The notes: a model not told the origin generated them from the sequence alone. A stretch of DNA of 64,000 nucleotides from UBA6522 sp963664945 (GCA_963664945.1 OY761822.1:2728001-2792000); one strand, 5' to 3'. Positions 18,266 to 28,900 are shown, counted from the first letter of the stretch. Program-made: numbers and translations.

Positions 18266-19017
18266 AAATCGGTACCAGGCCAAGCCAGGTAACAAGGCTC
18301 TTCTCAAGCCTGATTTGGATCTTGTGCCTGATTCCCGCTATCGCCGCACAGGCGGAGACCATCGTTATCTACGGTGCGACCGGCAATATCGGCTCGAAAA
18401 TCGTTACCGAAGCGTTGGACCGCGGCCACGATGTCATCGGCGTAAGCCGTAATCCGGAAACCCTGAGTGTGGATCACCCGAACTTCACCGCAGTGGGAGG
18501 CGACGTAAGCAGTCTGGAATCCATGCTCGAGATCATCGAAGGCGTCGATACCGTTGTCATTTCGGTGAGAGGATATGGACCGAATAACTACCCGGAGGAA
18601 ACTCTCAACAATCGATCGTCGAAGACGTTTATTGCCGCTTCAAGAAGTCTGGGTGAAACGGCGCCCCGTGTAATCCAGCTAGGCGGCGGGTCCACGCTCT
18701 ATTCCAACGGAGTCCTGGGGTTGGACGCACGGCCGGGGACGGAAGGGACGTCGCAGCACGGCCTGGTGTGGGGCCATTGGCTGGCCCTGCAAAACTATCG
18801 TGCAACCACTTCCGTCAAGTGGACCGTTATCTCGCCCTCCGGGCAATACGACCGGGACGGGCCTCGCACCGGGTCTTATCGGCAGGGATGGGATGAGGTC
18901 CTGGTCGGAGAGGATGGTCGTGCCGGAGGGATATCGCACCGGGATATGGCGGCTGCGGTGATTGACGAAATCGAGAATCCCAAATCGTTGAGACGCCGCA
19001 TGACAGTCGGTTACTGA
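18262..19017 (+). CDS. Exported NAD(P)-binding (NmrA/SDR-like) protein
   Basis: A 251-residue protein beginning at ATG 18262, which overlaps the previous stop. It starts with a signal-like hydrophobic segment ending in AAQA, then 'IVIYGATGNIGSKIVTEAL', the GxxGxxG dinucleotide loop of atypical short-chain dehydrogenases and NmrA-like proteins. 'VISVRGYG' and 'VIQLGGGSTLY' follow the order of the family. The usual YxxxK catalytic pair is not seen, which fits NmrA-like proteins. A signal peptide on such a fold is unusual; the helix could also be a membrane anchor. Second gene of a four-gene operon. Confidence 0.75.
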   Translation: MKIGTRPSQVTRLFSSLIWILCLIPAIAAQAETIVIYGATGNIGSKIVTEALDRGHDVIGVSRNPETLSVDHPNFTAVGGDVSSLESMLEIIEGVDTVVISVRGYGPNNYPEETLNNRSSKTFIAASRSLGETAPRVIQLGGGSTLYSNGVLGLDARPGTEGTSQHGLVWGHWLALQNYRATTSVKWTVISPSGQYDRDGPRTGSYRQGWDEVLVGEDGRAGGISHRDMAAAVIDEIENPKSLRRRMTVGY

Positions 19018-19097
19018 TCGAGGGGTTGCGAGGTTGTGAAACTACATTCCCTGATTGGTTGTGCGATAGCCATATCACATATAGGAGCAGTATAGAG

Positions 19098-20111
19098 ATG
19101 AAAAATCTGTTTTCGGCCTTGTGTTTAGCCCTGTTCTTGCCCACTTCGGCATCTGCGCATCACAACTGGTCGGCGATCTATGACGTTGAAGGCGATATAG
19201 AAATCGAGGGCGTGATCAGCGAGATAGAGTTTGTAAATCCACATGTCCGGATGAGCTTTACCGTTGATGGGGGCACTGAAAACGAAAAAGTCTATACGAC
19301 CGAGAGTAACTCGGTGGCGTCCCTCACGCGCATGGGCGTAACCGAAGACCTGGTTGCCGTCGGTACCAGCGTGCGCGTTGCCGGCTACCCCTCACGTACA
19401 CGCGATGACGACATCTTCATGAATCACCTGTTGTTGGTGGATGAGCATCGTGAAATCGTCTTTCTGCGAACAGCCGAAGCCCGGTGGCCGGTACAAGCAG
19501 AACGCATTGGCAACACCGACGTGGCTCATGGCCATGTCGTTGAAGAAGATTTTTCCAGGCGACCCACGTCGGTATTCGGTGTCTGGTCCACCATTTACGG
19601 AGCCGAAGGCAGTCATCGCGCTCTTGGCGCCACAGTCGAATGGACAGAATACGGTGAGCAGAACCGTAGTCGTGAGCGGGGGGATCCCACAAGCTGTGCC
19701 CCCCGGGATATTTTCGCTGCGCTGGGAGCGCCTTATCCGATCCAAATCGTCGATAACAACGATGGCACCCTCGCGATTCACGCGGAGTTCTACGACACGT
19801 ATCGAACGGTGCACATGAACGATATGCCCGAAAACCCGAATGTTCCCCATGAATTCAACGGTCACTACTCCGCAGGACGTTTTGTGGGCGATACCCTGAT
19901 TGTCGACACCTTGCAGTACCGCGAAGGCGGAATGGATGGCGACGACTACATGCAAGTGCATGAGACATTCACGCTCAGCGCGGACCACAACCGACTGCAG
20001 TATTCGAGAGTAACGGTCGATCCCCTGTTCAGAGCCATGCCAACCATGGCCAAGAAGTGGTGGCAGTATGTGCCCGGTTCATTCGTTCAACCCTACGATT
20101 GCAATTATTGA
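19098..20111 (+). CDS. Exported DUF6152-family protein
   Basis: A 337-residue protein. ATG 19098 has AGGAG 11 nt upstream; the frame opens earlier at 19026 but without a site. The signal peptide ends in ASA and is followed by HHNWSAIYD. The first ~110 residues match the DUF6152 pattern ('IEIEGVISEIEFVNPHVRM', 'NSVASLTRMGV', 'VAGYPSR'). The longer C-terminal part, with 'MPENPNVPHEFNGHY' and 'DTLQYREGGMDGDDY', is of a kind often attached to these proteins and resembles short lipocalin-like strands. No catalytic residues are recognised. Confidence 0.75.
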   Translation: MKNLFSALCLALFLPTSASAHHNWSAIYDVEGDIEIEGVISEIEFVNPHVRMSFTVDGGTENEKVYTTESNSVASLTRMGVTEDLVAVGTSVRVAGYPSRTRDDDIFMNHLLLVDEHREIVFLRTAEARWPVQAERIGNTDVAHGHVVEEDFSRRPTSVFGVWSTIYGAEGSHRALGATVEWTEYGEQNRSRERGDPTSCAPRDIFAALGAPYPIQIVDNNDGTLAIHAEFYDTYRTVHMNDMPENPNVPHEFNGHYSAGRFVGDTLIVDTLQYREGGMDGDDYMQVHETFTLSADHNRLQYSRVTVDPLFRAMPTMAKKWWQYVPGSFVQPYDCNY

Positions 20112-20136
20112 TAGGACTTTAGACTTGGAGATAACG

Positions 20137-21204
20137 ATGAGAAAGACTCAATCAGCTTTGCGGCGTATTCCGATGGCGATTTCCGCGATCGGAGTCTGTC
20201 TTGGATATTCCTTTTCGGCGCTGGCCGCGTCTGCGGAGGTCGAAGCCAACAAGGCCGTGGCGCAGCAATATATCGAAGCCATGGGGACGGCAGAATTCGC
20301 GGCGGTCGCCGCTGCCACGGAAGCAGAGAACCACAGGCAGCTAAGGCACGAATTCGAGAATCTGAAGTACAACGCCGACGACCCGGTTCTGGCTGAGGTG
20401 ATGCTGCCGGACCTTGAGGCGATTACCGATCGCTCGAATACGATTGTTCAGCTTATGGGTGACGGCGATCTGGTGGCGGCCAGGCTTCAGATAACGGGCA
20501 CCCACAGCGGCAACCTCTATGGCATCCCGGCCACGGGCAAGCCCATCGACATCGCATCGGGCGCGATTCTCAAGCTGGAGAACGGCAAGATCGTGGAGAG
20601 CTGGTTCATGGCGGAGGAGGCTCGGCTGCTGCGGCAACTGGGCGCTCGCCTTCCTGAACGCCAGGACGGCAAGATCAACCTCGCGCCGGTGTACGACGAT
20701 GTCCGCACGTTCGACGAAGCGCTGCAGGAACTGATGGCCAATCCCACCGACACGCCGGAGTACCGCCACAAGAGGCTCTTGTTGGCGTACAAGGCGCGCA
20801 ACAAGCCCGAGGACTACGTTTCATGGGCCATGGGACAGCATGGGCGAACCACCGGAAGACCGTACGCGACCCGGGTTCGCGGTGGCATAGACAACATTGT
20901 CGAACGGGGCGCCGAGCTGGGTGTCGAAGGGTCGCACGGCCAGTCGATGAGTGGGCGCGAAGACATGATCGGAACCGTCGTGGCCGACGGTGACCTGGGG
21001 ATGATCGCGTTTCGGCTGACAGCCGTGAACTCCGGGCCGCTCTACGGAATACCTCCGTCCGGCAACGATCTGCACGACTGGGAGCTCGGTTTTGCCGAAT
21101 TCGATGGCGACAAGTGGACCAATGCCTGGTGGATGGCGGATGAACTCGCTTTCCTGTTGACCATAGGGAACGAAGAAGCGCTGAACTTCCTGGGCGGCGA
21201 ATAA
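20137..21204 (+). CDS. Exported protein with two SnoaL-like domains
   Basis: A 355-residue protein. GGAG precedes ATG 20137. The signal peptide ends near ALAA (residue ~30). Two SnoaL/ester-cyclase-like alpha+beta-barrel units follow: residues ~35-185, with 'GDLVAARLQITGTHSGNLYG' and 'PATGKPIDI', and residues ~220-350, with 'GDLGMIAFRLTAVNSGPLYG' and 'PPSGNDLHD'. The repeated 'H/NSG-LYGIP-SG' signature is typical of SnoaL-like proteins. Substrate unknown. Last gene of the 17-21 kb operon. The Rpn remnant converges on it from the other strand. Confidence 0.82.
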   Translation: MRKTQSALRRIPMAISAIGVCLGYSFSALAASAEVEANKAVAQQYIEAMGTAEFAAVAAATEAENHRQLRHEFENLKYNADDPVLAEVMLPDLEAITDRSNTIVQLMGDGDLVAARLQITGTHSGNLYGIPATGKPIDIASGAILKLENGKIVESWFMAEEARLLRQLGARLPERQDGKINLAPVYDDVRTFDEALQELMANPTDTPEYRHKRLLLAYKARNKPEDYVSWAMGQHGRTTGRPYATRVRGGIDNIVERGAELGVEGSHGQSMSGREDMIGTVVADGDLGMIAFRLTAVNSGPLYGIPPSGNDLHDWELGFAEFDGDKWTNAWWMADELAFLLTIGNEEALNFLGGE

Positions 21205-21244
21205 TCCTGATGCCCGACGAGTGGAAACAGCAGATGGGACCGGT

Positions 21245-21791
21245 TCACCCGTCCCGGTTCGCATCGAGCCACCCGAGCAACTCGGCGCCCGTGCCGCAAT
21301 CGATGATGCGCTCCCCGATCCCGGCGAGACGGTCTGGGTCGGAAATGTCGGCAAGCCGGTGAACCAGCGCGTCGCCGGTAGCGGCACCGAACTTGCGGGT
21401 TGCAAGTCGGCACAGTAATTCACGCTCCGCCGCAAGTCCTTTCTCAAAGCCTTGTCGAGTGTATTCCGCTTCCCATTCCAAGGCGCGCTTCGCCAATGCC
21501 ATCATCGTCCCTTCCTCCTTCGAGATTTTCCGGAACTCCCGCTCCAGCGACGCGATCACCCCCGCTGCGTCCGACTGCGGGAACTTCTTCGGGAATACCG
21601 TCCGCATCCAGTCTATCAGCGCCCGCAGCGCGTCGCCGTCCAGGTCGCGCGGCATCGCCCGCATCCGCTGGAAGTTGCCGCAGCGAGCCTAAGTCCAGGC
21701 GCTCCGCCACGGGGCTCGCGAACCCCCTGAGCATATGCTCGACGAGGACGGGCAGGCCGAACAGGCGTTTCCATGCGGCGTCGTGGTCCAT
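21245..21791 (-). pseudogene. Internally deleted copy of an Rpn-family nuclease gene
   Basis: From ATG 21791 the first ~43 codons ('MDHDAAWKRLFGLPVLVEHM' onward) match the intact gene at 29236-30270 almost residue for residue. The sequence then jumps, within the codon after 'LRQLPA', to the part corresponding to residue 188 of the intact protein. About 430 bp are missing and the frame is changed. The 3' part is still open (21245-21664) and encodes the helical tail. The missing part contains the nuclease core, so the product would be inactive. Homology also extends ~80 bp upstream of the start. Confidence 0.85.
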
Positions 21792-21945
21792 TCCGGGAGT
21801 TTCGCAGGGGACGACGACGGCCGGATATGTGCATTTCTCGGCAAAGCGCGCAGAAACGGCGCTTCAAGGCACGATTTTCGGACTCGACAACCATGCGAAG
21901 TGAACCCATATCAGGCACCAGCCAAATGAGGAGGGATCGCTTCGA

Positions 21946-23574
21946 TTATTTTTCGGGCGCTGGCAACGGGGATAGCCCAAGTTCCCTCAGAAACTCGTTG
22001 TGCTTCTCCGTTGACTGCTGAGTCTGGCGCTCGGCCTCGACCAGTTCCTTGTGCGTGGCCGACAGATCGATCGGAAGCTCCGGCTTGGCCGTGCTCACAT
22101 AGCGCGAGATGTTCAGGTTGAAGTCGTTGGCCTCAATCTCGTCCATCGTCACGCGCCGGGCATAGCGCTCGGTGCTCTCCGGACGCTGCTTATAGGTGTC
22201 GATGATCTTTTCAATGTGATTGTCCGACAGTTTGTTCTGCCGCTTGCCCTTCTCGAAATGCTCGGACGCGTTGATGAACAGGACGTCGTCGGGCTTCTTG
22301 CACTTCTTCAGGACGAGGATGCAGACCGGGATACCGGTCGAGTAGAACAGATTCGCCGGAAGGCCGATAACTGTGTCGATGTGTCCGTCGTCAAGGAGCT
22401 TGCGGCGAATCTTCGCCTCCGCGCCGCCGCGGAACAGCACGCCGTGTGGCAGGATAATCGCCATCACACCGTCGTCCTTGAGGTAGTGAAAGCCGTGCAG
22501 CAGGAACGCAAAGTCCGCTGCCGACTTCGGGGCCAGCCCGTGGTTCTTGAAGCGCACGTCCTCTCCCAGCGCCTCGTTCGGCACCCAGCGGTAGCTGAAC
22601 GGCGGATTGGCGACCACGGCGTCGAAGTGGGGCTTCTTGGCCGGGTTTGTCTCGCGGAGCATGTCCCAGTCGTTGGTCAGCGTGTCGCCGTGATAGATAT
22701 CGAACTCTGAGTCCTTCACCCCGTGCAGCAGCATGTTCATCCGCGCGAGATTGTAGGTCGTGATGTTCTTCTCCTGCCCGTAGATCTTGCCGATGCCGTG
22801 CGATCCCATGCGCTTGCGCACATTGAGCAGCAGCGAGCCCGAGCCGCAGGCGAAATCCATCACGCTAGCGAGCTGCTTCCGCTTGCCGGTTTTCGGCTCC
22901 TGGCCGTCGAGCGCGACGATCGCGGAGAGGATGTCCGAAATCCGCTGCGGCGTGTAGAATTCACCCGCCTTCTTGCCCGAGCCTGCGGCGAACTGGCCGA
23001 TCAGGTACTCGTAGGCATCTCCCAGCGTGTCGCTGTCCGTGGAGAACTCCGCGAGGCCCTCGGCTATCTTGGTGATGATCGTGCAGAGCTTCGCGTTCCT
23101 GTCTGCGTAGGTCTTGCCGAGCTTGTCGGAGCCGAGACTGATCTCCGAGAACAGACCCGAAAACGTGCTCTGGAATGACTCGTTCTCGATGTATTTGAAG
23201 CCTGCCTGGAGAGTGTCGAGCAGCTCGCCGTCCTGGGTGCGGGCCAATTGCGCGATACTGGCCCAGAGGTGCTCTGGGCGAATGACATAGTGCGCCTTTA
23301 GACGCATCTGTTTCTCGAACGCCGATACATCATCGGGGTTCTGCTCGTACCAGACAGAAAGGGAGGACCGTCCGCCGTTGTCGATGGCGTTCGAGTCTGG
23401 GTAGTCGCGCCCGAGTTCCTTCTTCGCTGCCCGCTCGTAGTTGTCCGAGAGGTAGCGGAGGAACAGGAACGCGAGCATGTAGTCGCGAAAGTCGTCGGCA
23501 TTCATCGCCCCGCGGAGCTGGTCGGCGATGGACCAGAGTGTTTTGCCAAGCTGTTTCTGGTTGTGTTCTGTCAT
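21946..23574 (-). CDS. hsdM: Type I restriction-modification methyltransferase subunit HsdM
   Basis: A 542-residue N6-adenine methyltransferase. The N-terminal helical domain is followed by the catalytic domain with motif I 'MDFACGSGSLLLN' (S-adenosylmethionine binding) and motif IV 'VVANPPFSYRW' (NPPF). 'GEFYTPQRISDIL' is the standard HsdM signature. It pairs with HsdS to methylate the target and with HsdR to restrict. It is the last gene of the hsdR-hsdS-ATPase-hsdM operon, starting 3 nt after the stop of the ATPase gene. It appears intact. Confidence 0.95.
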   Translation of the reverse strand: MTEHNQKQLGKTLWSIADQLRGAMNADDFRDYMLAFLFLRYLSDNYERAAKKELGRDYPDSNAIDNGGRSSLSVWYEQNPDDVSAFEKQMRLKAHYVIRPEHLWASIAQLARTQDGELLDTLQAGFKYIENESFQSTFSGLFSEISLGSDKLGKTYADRNAKLCTIITKIAEGLAEFSTDSDTLGDAYEYLIGQFAAGSGKKAGEFYTPQRISDILSAIVALDGQEPKTGKRKQLASVMDFACGSGSLLLNVRKRMGSHGIGKIYGQEKNITTYNLARMNMLLHGVKDSEFDIYHGDTLTNDWDMLRETNPAKKPHFDAVVANPPFSYRWVPNEALGEDVRFKNHGLAPKSAADFAFLLHGFHYLKDDGVMAIILPHGVLFRGGAEAKIRRKLLDDGHIDTVIGLPANLFYSTGIPVCILVLKKCKKPDDVLFINASEHFEKGKRQNKLSDNHIEKIIDTYKQRPESTERYARRVTMDEIEANDFNLNISRYVSTAKPELPIDLSATHKELVEAERQTQQSTEKHNEFLRELGLSPLPAPEK

Positions 23575-23577
23575 GGG

Positions 23578-24657
23578 TTAGCCGGCATGGGTGACGAACG
23601 GGTACCGCGTGTTCAACTTCTCATAAATCTCGTCAAACAGCTCCACGCTGTCCGGTACGAGAAGGTCCGTTTCGTAGTAGTAGACATTCTTGTGGGCGAG
23701 CACGTTCACGATACGGGCGATCTCCCCCGCATCCTCGAACCCGATATGTTCGAGTGCATAGCTGAATCGACCGACACCGAGGAACGACGACACGCTCTCC
23801 AGCACCTGACGGAGAAGGGCCAAGTGGTATGCACGGACATTGTTTTCTTGCCGGGCTTGCTCCAGCAACTGAAGGACTCGGAGGTGATAGAGGAACACAT
23901 CGTTACTGTGGGTCTCCAGCGAGACTTCGCCATGTTTACTGCTCAGGATCCTCGCTTTAGTCTTCGGCTTGTACTTGCCGCTCTTCTCGCCCTTCGTCAA
24001 CCAATCGCACAGGATGGAGAACATACCGACATGATGGGTGGCAATGATGATCTTCCGCTTGCCGAAGTACTTCTCAATCAGGTCGTACAGCGTCGATGCG
24101 GTCACGAAGATATTGTGGTCGTCGAGGCTCGAGACCGGATCGTCGATGAATATATGGTGAGTCTGGATTTCCGCCCAACCTTCAACTTCCATCATCGCCA
24201 GAAAGAAGCACCAAACAAAAACTCGCTCCTCGCCGCGGGAGATTTTCATCGGCGGAACGTCGCCGGGCTGCGTATCTGCGGGGAAAAATGAAATCGACTC
24301 GATTCCCATTTCCGGATCTGGGTGCATGACAAAGCGAAAGTCGAAGCTCGCGCTGTACGGTTTCAGCTTCGCGTGGATGTCGAGTTCGTTAAAATCGGCG
24401 TGAAGCCTGCTGAGACTGCTCGGGAGGACGGTGAGTCGGATGTTGGCCTCACCATTCTCGATGTCATTGTTCCAGACGAACAGATCCTCGCTGTATGCGT
24501 TGTAGTAGATGCCCGTGTGCGTTCCGTCGTCCTCTCTTGTCGCATTCTTGTACGCGACCGACAGCCGCGTTTTTCCCACCGAATTGAAAGCGTAAAGCAA
24601 CTGAACGGCGGCAGCGTCGTCGCGCAGTGCTGAAGCAATGTCTTCGATTGTGTTCAT
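23578..24657 (-). CDS. AAA/ABC-type ATPase, probable PrrC-like anticodon nuclease
   Basis: A 359-residue protein. ATG 24657 overlaps the hsdS stop (ATGA), which fixes the start; the ORF opens earlier inside hsdS. The ATPase has Walker A 'FNSVGKT' (residues 24-30), ABC-like signature 'SRGEE' (140-144), Walker B 'IFIDDP' (169-174), D-loop 'SSLDD' and switch 'ATHH'. The C-terminal part carries R283-xxx-E287 and H322, matching in order and spacing the Arg-Glu-His triad known for E. coli PrrC (R320, E324, H356). PrrC cleaves tRNA-Lys when its partner R-M enzyme is inhibited by phage. The role here is inferred from motif and context. Confidence 0.68.
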   Translation of the reverse strand: MNTIEDIASALRDDAAAVQLLYAFNSVGKTRLSVAYKNATREDDGTHTGIYYNAYSEDLFVWNNDIENGEANIRLTVLPSSLSRLHADFNELDIHAKLKPYSASFDFRFVMHPDPEMGIESISFFPADTQPGDVPPMKISRGEERVFVWCFFLAMMEVEGWAEIQTHHIFIDDPVSSLDDHNIFVTASTLYDLIEKYFGKRKIIIATHHVGMFSILCDWLTKGEKSGKYKPKTKARILSSKHGEVSLETHSNDVFLYHLRVLQLLEQARQENNVRAYHLALLRQVLESVSSFLGVGRFSYALEHIGFEDAGEIARIVNVLAHKNVYYYETDLLVPDSVELFDEIYEKLNTRYPFVTHAG

Positions 24658-25913
24658 TCCGTCTCCAAACTGGGAAAGAGCTGCTGTAGTAGACCCTGTT
24701 TGTGGGCCTTCAAACTCTCGACCTTCCGCGACTGTGCGGAATGTATTTCGTCCAAGGAAGAAAGACACAAGGCGATCCGCTCCTGCTCAGCAGGTTGCGG
24801 TAAAGTCAGCTCAAATGCCTCTAACTCGTAGGTGCTCAGCCTTCCCGTACCGTGTCCAGCAATATCTACCAAATTTAGTAGACGTTGTTTGTTTGCAAGC
24901 AGGGAGAAGGCCAGAAAGAGCCCATTCACGCCCGCCTTGGGCAGCAGTGCCTTCACATCCTGATTGAAGCTCATTTCTGTGCGCAACACGCAGACTGGCA
25001 CGTTCTTGCGTAACGTCATCCCGCGCGTGAGCATTAGGAGTGTTCCCGCTGGGACCAATCTGGCACCGTGATCGACAGCTGCAATCGAGATGTGATCTTC
25101 AGTGTCGTCCAGGTAGAGCCGCTTCATGTCCTTGGCGGACACCCAAGGGATTGAACCGTTCCAGTATTCGGAATTACCTCTTGAGGGAGTTCCACCCGAT
25201 TGGGTTAGAACGAGTTCATCCAATTTCCTGGTGTTCCACTCGCTTGCACAGTGAAATTCTGGGAAGCGCATTGATGGCAGTTTCTCGCCGGACCGAGGAA
25301 ATATCTCTTGCATCAACCCTTGTTTGTAATGCTGCAGAGCCTTGAGCTTCCGGCGCTCCGCCGCGATCAGCTCGTCCAGCGAGTCGAGGCAGTCGGCGAC
25401 CTTCTGCTGCTCGGCGACTTCGGGAATTATCAGTCGCAATTGTGAGATGTCACGGTAGTAAATTCGAACACGTACTCCGCCATCGCCGGCCTCGTTTACG
25501 AACGCATCCCATTGGCTAGACCTGCAGAAGTGATCGAGGTACTCGGGATGGAGCGCTGCTGGAGTAGATTGTTCAAGGCAGCGGAACACAACGTAGTCCG
25601 GACTCACGAGAACAACGCTGTCACCCTGCCATCGCGCGATAGAACCTATGTTTAGGCGCATCGGGTTGTAGGCGAACCAGTTGCTGCGGACAAGCTTGTA
25701 ACGGGAGATGTCGGTGGCCACCAATCGCTCTTTCATCGGAACGATGCCATCCACTTTCCTGACTCCCATCACTGATTTTGGAGGAAGTCTGCTGCCGTTC
25801 CTAGCCGTAGATTCCTCAGTTACTTCCCCAAGCCGAAAATCATGTAGCTCTTGACCAGTGAACTCTGGGAATCGCAGCTTTGCTGCTCGACCAGACAACA
25901 TGCTGATGGTCAC
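24654..25913 (-). CDS. hsdS: Type I restriction specificity subunit HsdS
   Basis: A 419-residue subunit with two target-recognition domains (roughly residues 15-165 and 220-375), each followed by a conserved helical spacer: 'AEQQKVADCLDSLDELIAAE' with 'LKALQHYKQGLMQEIFP', and 'AEQERIALCLSSLDEIHSAQ' with 'LKAHKQGLLQQLFP'. The two domains read the two halves of a bipartite DNA target; the target cannot be predicted here. hsdR lies 13 nt upstream and the ATPase gene overlaps the stop by 4 nt. Intact. Confidence 0.95.
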   Translation of the reverse strand: MTISMLSGRAAKLRFPEFTGQELHDFRLGEVTEESTARNGSRLPPKSVMGVRKVDGIVPMKERLVATDISRYKLVRSNWFAYNPMRLNIGSIARWQGDSVVLVSPDYVVFRCLEQSTPAALHPEYLDHFCRSSQWDAFVNEAGDGGVRVRIYYRDISQLRLIIPEVAEQQKVADCLDSLDELIAAERRKLKALQHYKQGLMQEIFPRSGEKLPSMRFPEFHCASEWNTRKLDELVLTQSGGTPSRGNSEYWNGSIPWVSAKDMKRLYLDDTEDHISIAAVDHGARLVPAGTLLMLTRGMTLRKNVPVCVLRTEMSFNQDVKALLPKAGVNGLFLAFSLLANKQRLLNLVDIAGHGTGRLSTYELEAFELTLPQPAEQERIALCLSSLDEIHSAQSRKVESLKAHKQGLLQQLFPSLETE

Positions 25914-25926
25914 TTCTCCGCTTCCC

Positions 25927-28900
25927 TCATTGCTCGTAGGCGTTGAGTCCCGAAATGTCCCGGCCGTGGGCCCGCTTGTTCAGCAGTGGAACGAGATCGG
26001 CCATCAAGTCGAGTTCGCGCTCACGGCGTTCGCGCCAGCCCAGGCCGAGCGGCTCCATCAGGTCGGTGAGCTGCTCGCCGTCGAAGATCAAGCGCTGGAG
26101 GATCGTATCGACGAAGGCCGAGAGCGACTCGGTCGTCAGGCTGTGGTACTGGGCGAGGTCGGCGACCTCCTTGGCTTGCCTCTCTGCCTTGAACTGTTCG
26201 TAGGCGGCGCGGACCGCGGCTTCGTCAAGGCCCTCGCCCTCCTTGAGTGAGCGGACGTACTCGGTGATCTCTTCCCGTTCATCGAGGAACTTGGCGTCGG
26301 ACTGAATCAGCCCGATTAGCTGCTCGCGGCTGATCGTCAGTTTCTTCGGGTCCTGCCCCGAGTACTTGGCGATCAGCTTCATGATGTAGTCATAGTCGAT
26401 GACTGCAGAGGCAAAAAGCACGAACTCGAAGTCGAGCTGGTCGACCTCGAAGTTGGCCGGCTCGCGGACCATACTGGGCGTGCCCCGCTGCTCCTTAAGT
26501 CGCTGGGCTGTTTCCAGATAGGCGCCCCGGAAGGCACGTAGGTCGTCTTTGGGGAGGGCCTTCACGATCTGCTCCCGCTGTTCGTCGGTGAGATCCGTGT
26601 ACTGGTCGAGCTGGATCTGGAGGCGCTGAATTTCCTTGAAGTGCTTGATGAACAGGGCACGGGCGACGTCGCCCATCAGGTTGCTCACCTGATCGGGCTT
26701 GGCTTCGAGACCCTGCGACCGCATGAACTCGCCAAGGTCTGAGACGGCTTGTTTGAAATTGCCGATGACGACGGGAGCCTTGTCGACCAGCCAGATTTCG
26801 CGTGCCCGGTCAGCCTGCGCACCGGAGAATAGAGCAACGGCGGCATCGACGCTGTCTTGCTGCTGGCGGAAGTCGAGGATGTGGCCGTAGGGCTTGGTCG
26901 CGTTGAGAACGCGGTTGGTGCGGGAGAATGCCTGGATCAGACCGTGGTGCTTGAGGTTCTTGTCGACGTAGAGCGTATTGAGGAACTTTGCGTCGAAGCC
27001 GGTGAGGAGCATGTCGACGACTATGGTGATGTCGATCTTCTCGGCGCCCTTGTCGGGCAGGTCGCGATTGGGGAACCTCTGGTCCTTGATGCGCTGCTGG
27101 ATGTCCTGGTAGTAGAGGTCGAAGTTGTTGATGTCGTGGTTCGTGCCGTATTGCTTATTGTAGTCGGCGATGATGGCCTTGAGCGCGGTCTTCTTGCCGT
27201 CGGGGTCGTGCCGGTTGTCCTCCTTCTCCTGGGGTAGGTCCTCCTGTATCTGCCGAATGTCCGGGTTGCCCTCCGCGGGCGGCGAGAAGACGGCGGCGAT
27301 CTTTAGAGGCACGAATTCGGGGGCGGCGGCCTGACGCTCGGCCTGGAGCGTACTGAAGACCTCGTAGTATTCGATAGCGTCATTGATCGAGGCGGTGGCC
27401 AGCAGCGCGTTGAAGCGTCGGCCGCCGGTCGCGGCATCGTGCTTGTCGAGGATGGCTTGGGCAACCGCCTGCTTCGTGAGAGTCTGGCCAGGTTTGAGGG
27501 CTCGAGGGTCTTGGGGCTTGTAGAAATCAACGTGAAAGCGGAGTACGTGCCGATCCTCGATCGCGTGGGTGATGGTGTGAGCGTGGAGTTCCTTCTGGAA
27601 GAGGTCTTCGGTGGTTCGAAGAGTGGCGACGTCTCCCTTGATCTGCTTGACGGACGCGTTGTCCTCAAAGATCGGCGTGCCCGTGAAGCCGAAGAGCTGG
27701 GAGTTAGGGAAGAACTCCTTGATGGCCCTGTGGTTCTCGCCGAACTGCGAGCGGTGGCACTCGTCGAAGATGAAGACCATCCGCTTGTCTCGAAGCTGCG
27801 CGAGGCGCTGCTTGAACGTTGACCGCCCCCGGGCGAGGTTTTGCTTGTTGTGCTTGCTGTTCTCGTCGAGGGCGAGCCCGAGCTTCTGGATGGTCGTGAC
27901 GATGACCTTGTCAGCGTAGTCGTCGGACAGTAGGCGGCGGACGAGAGTCGCGGTGTTGGTGTTTTCCTCTACGCAGTTCTCCTGGAACCGGTTGAATTCC
28001 TCGCGGGTCTGGCGGTCGAGGTCCTTGCGATCGACGACGAACAGGCATTTGTGGATGCTGTGGTTGGTCTTGAGGAGTGTCGATGCCTTGAAGGAGGTGA
28101 GCGTCTTGCCCGAGCCGGTCGTGTGCCAGATGTATCCGTTACCGCAGTTTTGGTCGATGCAGTCAACGATGGCCTTGACCGCGTAGATTTGGTACGGGCG
28201 CATCATCAGGAGCTTCTGCTCGCTGGCGATGAGGACCATGTACTTGCTGATCATCTGACCGAGCGTGCACTTGGTCAGGAACCGCACCGCGAAATCGTCG
28301 AGGTGGGTGATCTTGGTGTTGTCCTCGGTTGCGAACTGGTAGACCGGAAGGAACTGCTCGTCGGCGCCAAAGGCAAAATGCCGCGCGTTGTTGTTGGCGA
28401 AATACCATGTGTCCGTGCGATTGCTGACGATGAAGAGCTGGACAAAGCAGAGCAGCGTCTTGGTGTACCCGTTGCCGGGGTCGCTCTTGTAGTTTGCGAT
28501 CTGCTCCATCGCCCGCCGGGGACTGATCCCAAGCGTTTTCAGTTCAATCTGAACGACGGGAACGCCGTTGATCAGGACCAGGACATCGTAGCGGTGATGG
28601 CTGTAGTCCGTATTGACACGGAGCTGATTGACGACCTCGAAGTGGTTCTTGCACCAATTCCTTATATTGACGAGGGTGTAATTGAGCGGCGTGCCGTCGT
28701 CCCGAGTGAACGCCTCCCGGTTCCTGAGCAATCGGGCGGCCGCGTACACGTCCGGCTTGACGATCTCGTCGAGGAGTCGCCGAAACTCGCCGTCGGTGAG
28801 TGTGACACGATTCAGGACTTCGAACTTTTCCCTGAAGTTTGCTTCAAGCGTTGCTCGATCGCGGATGTCGGGACGATATTCGTACTTGAGGTCCCGTAGA

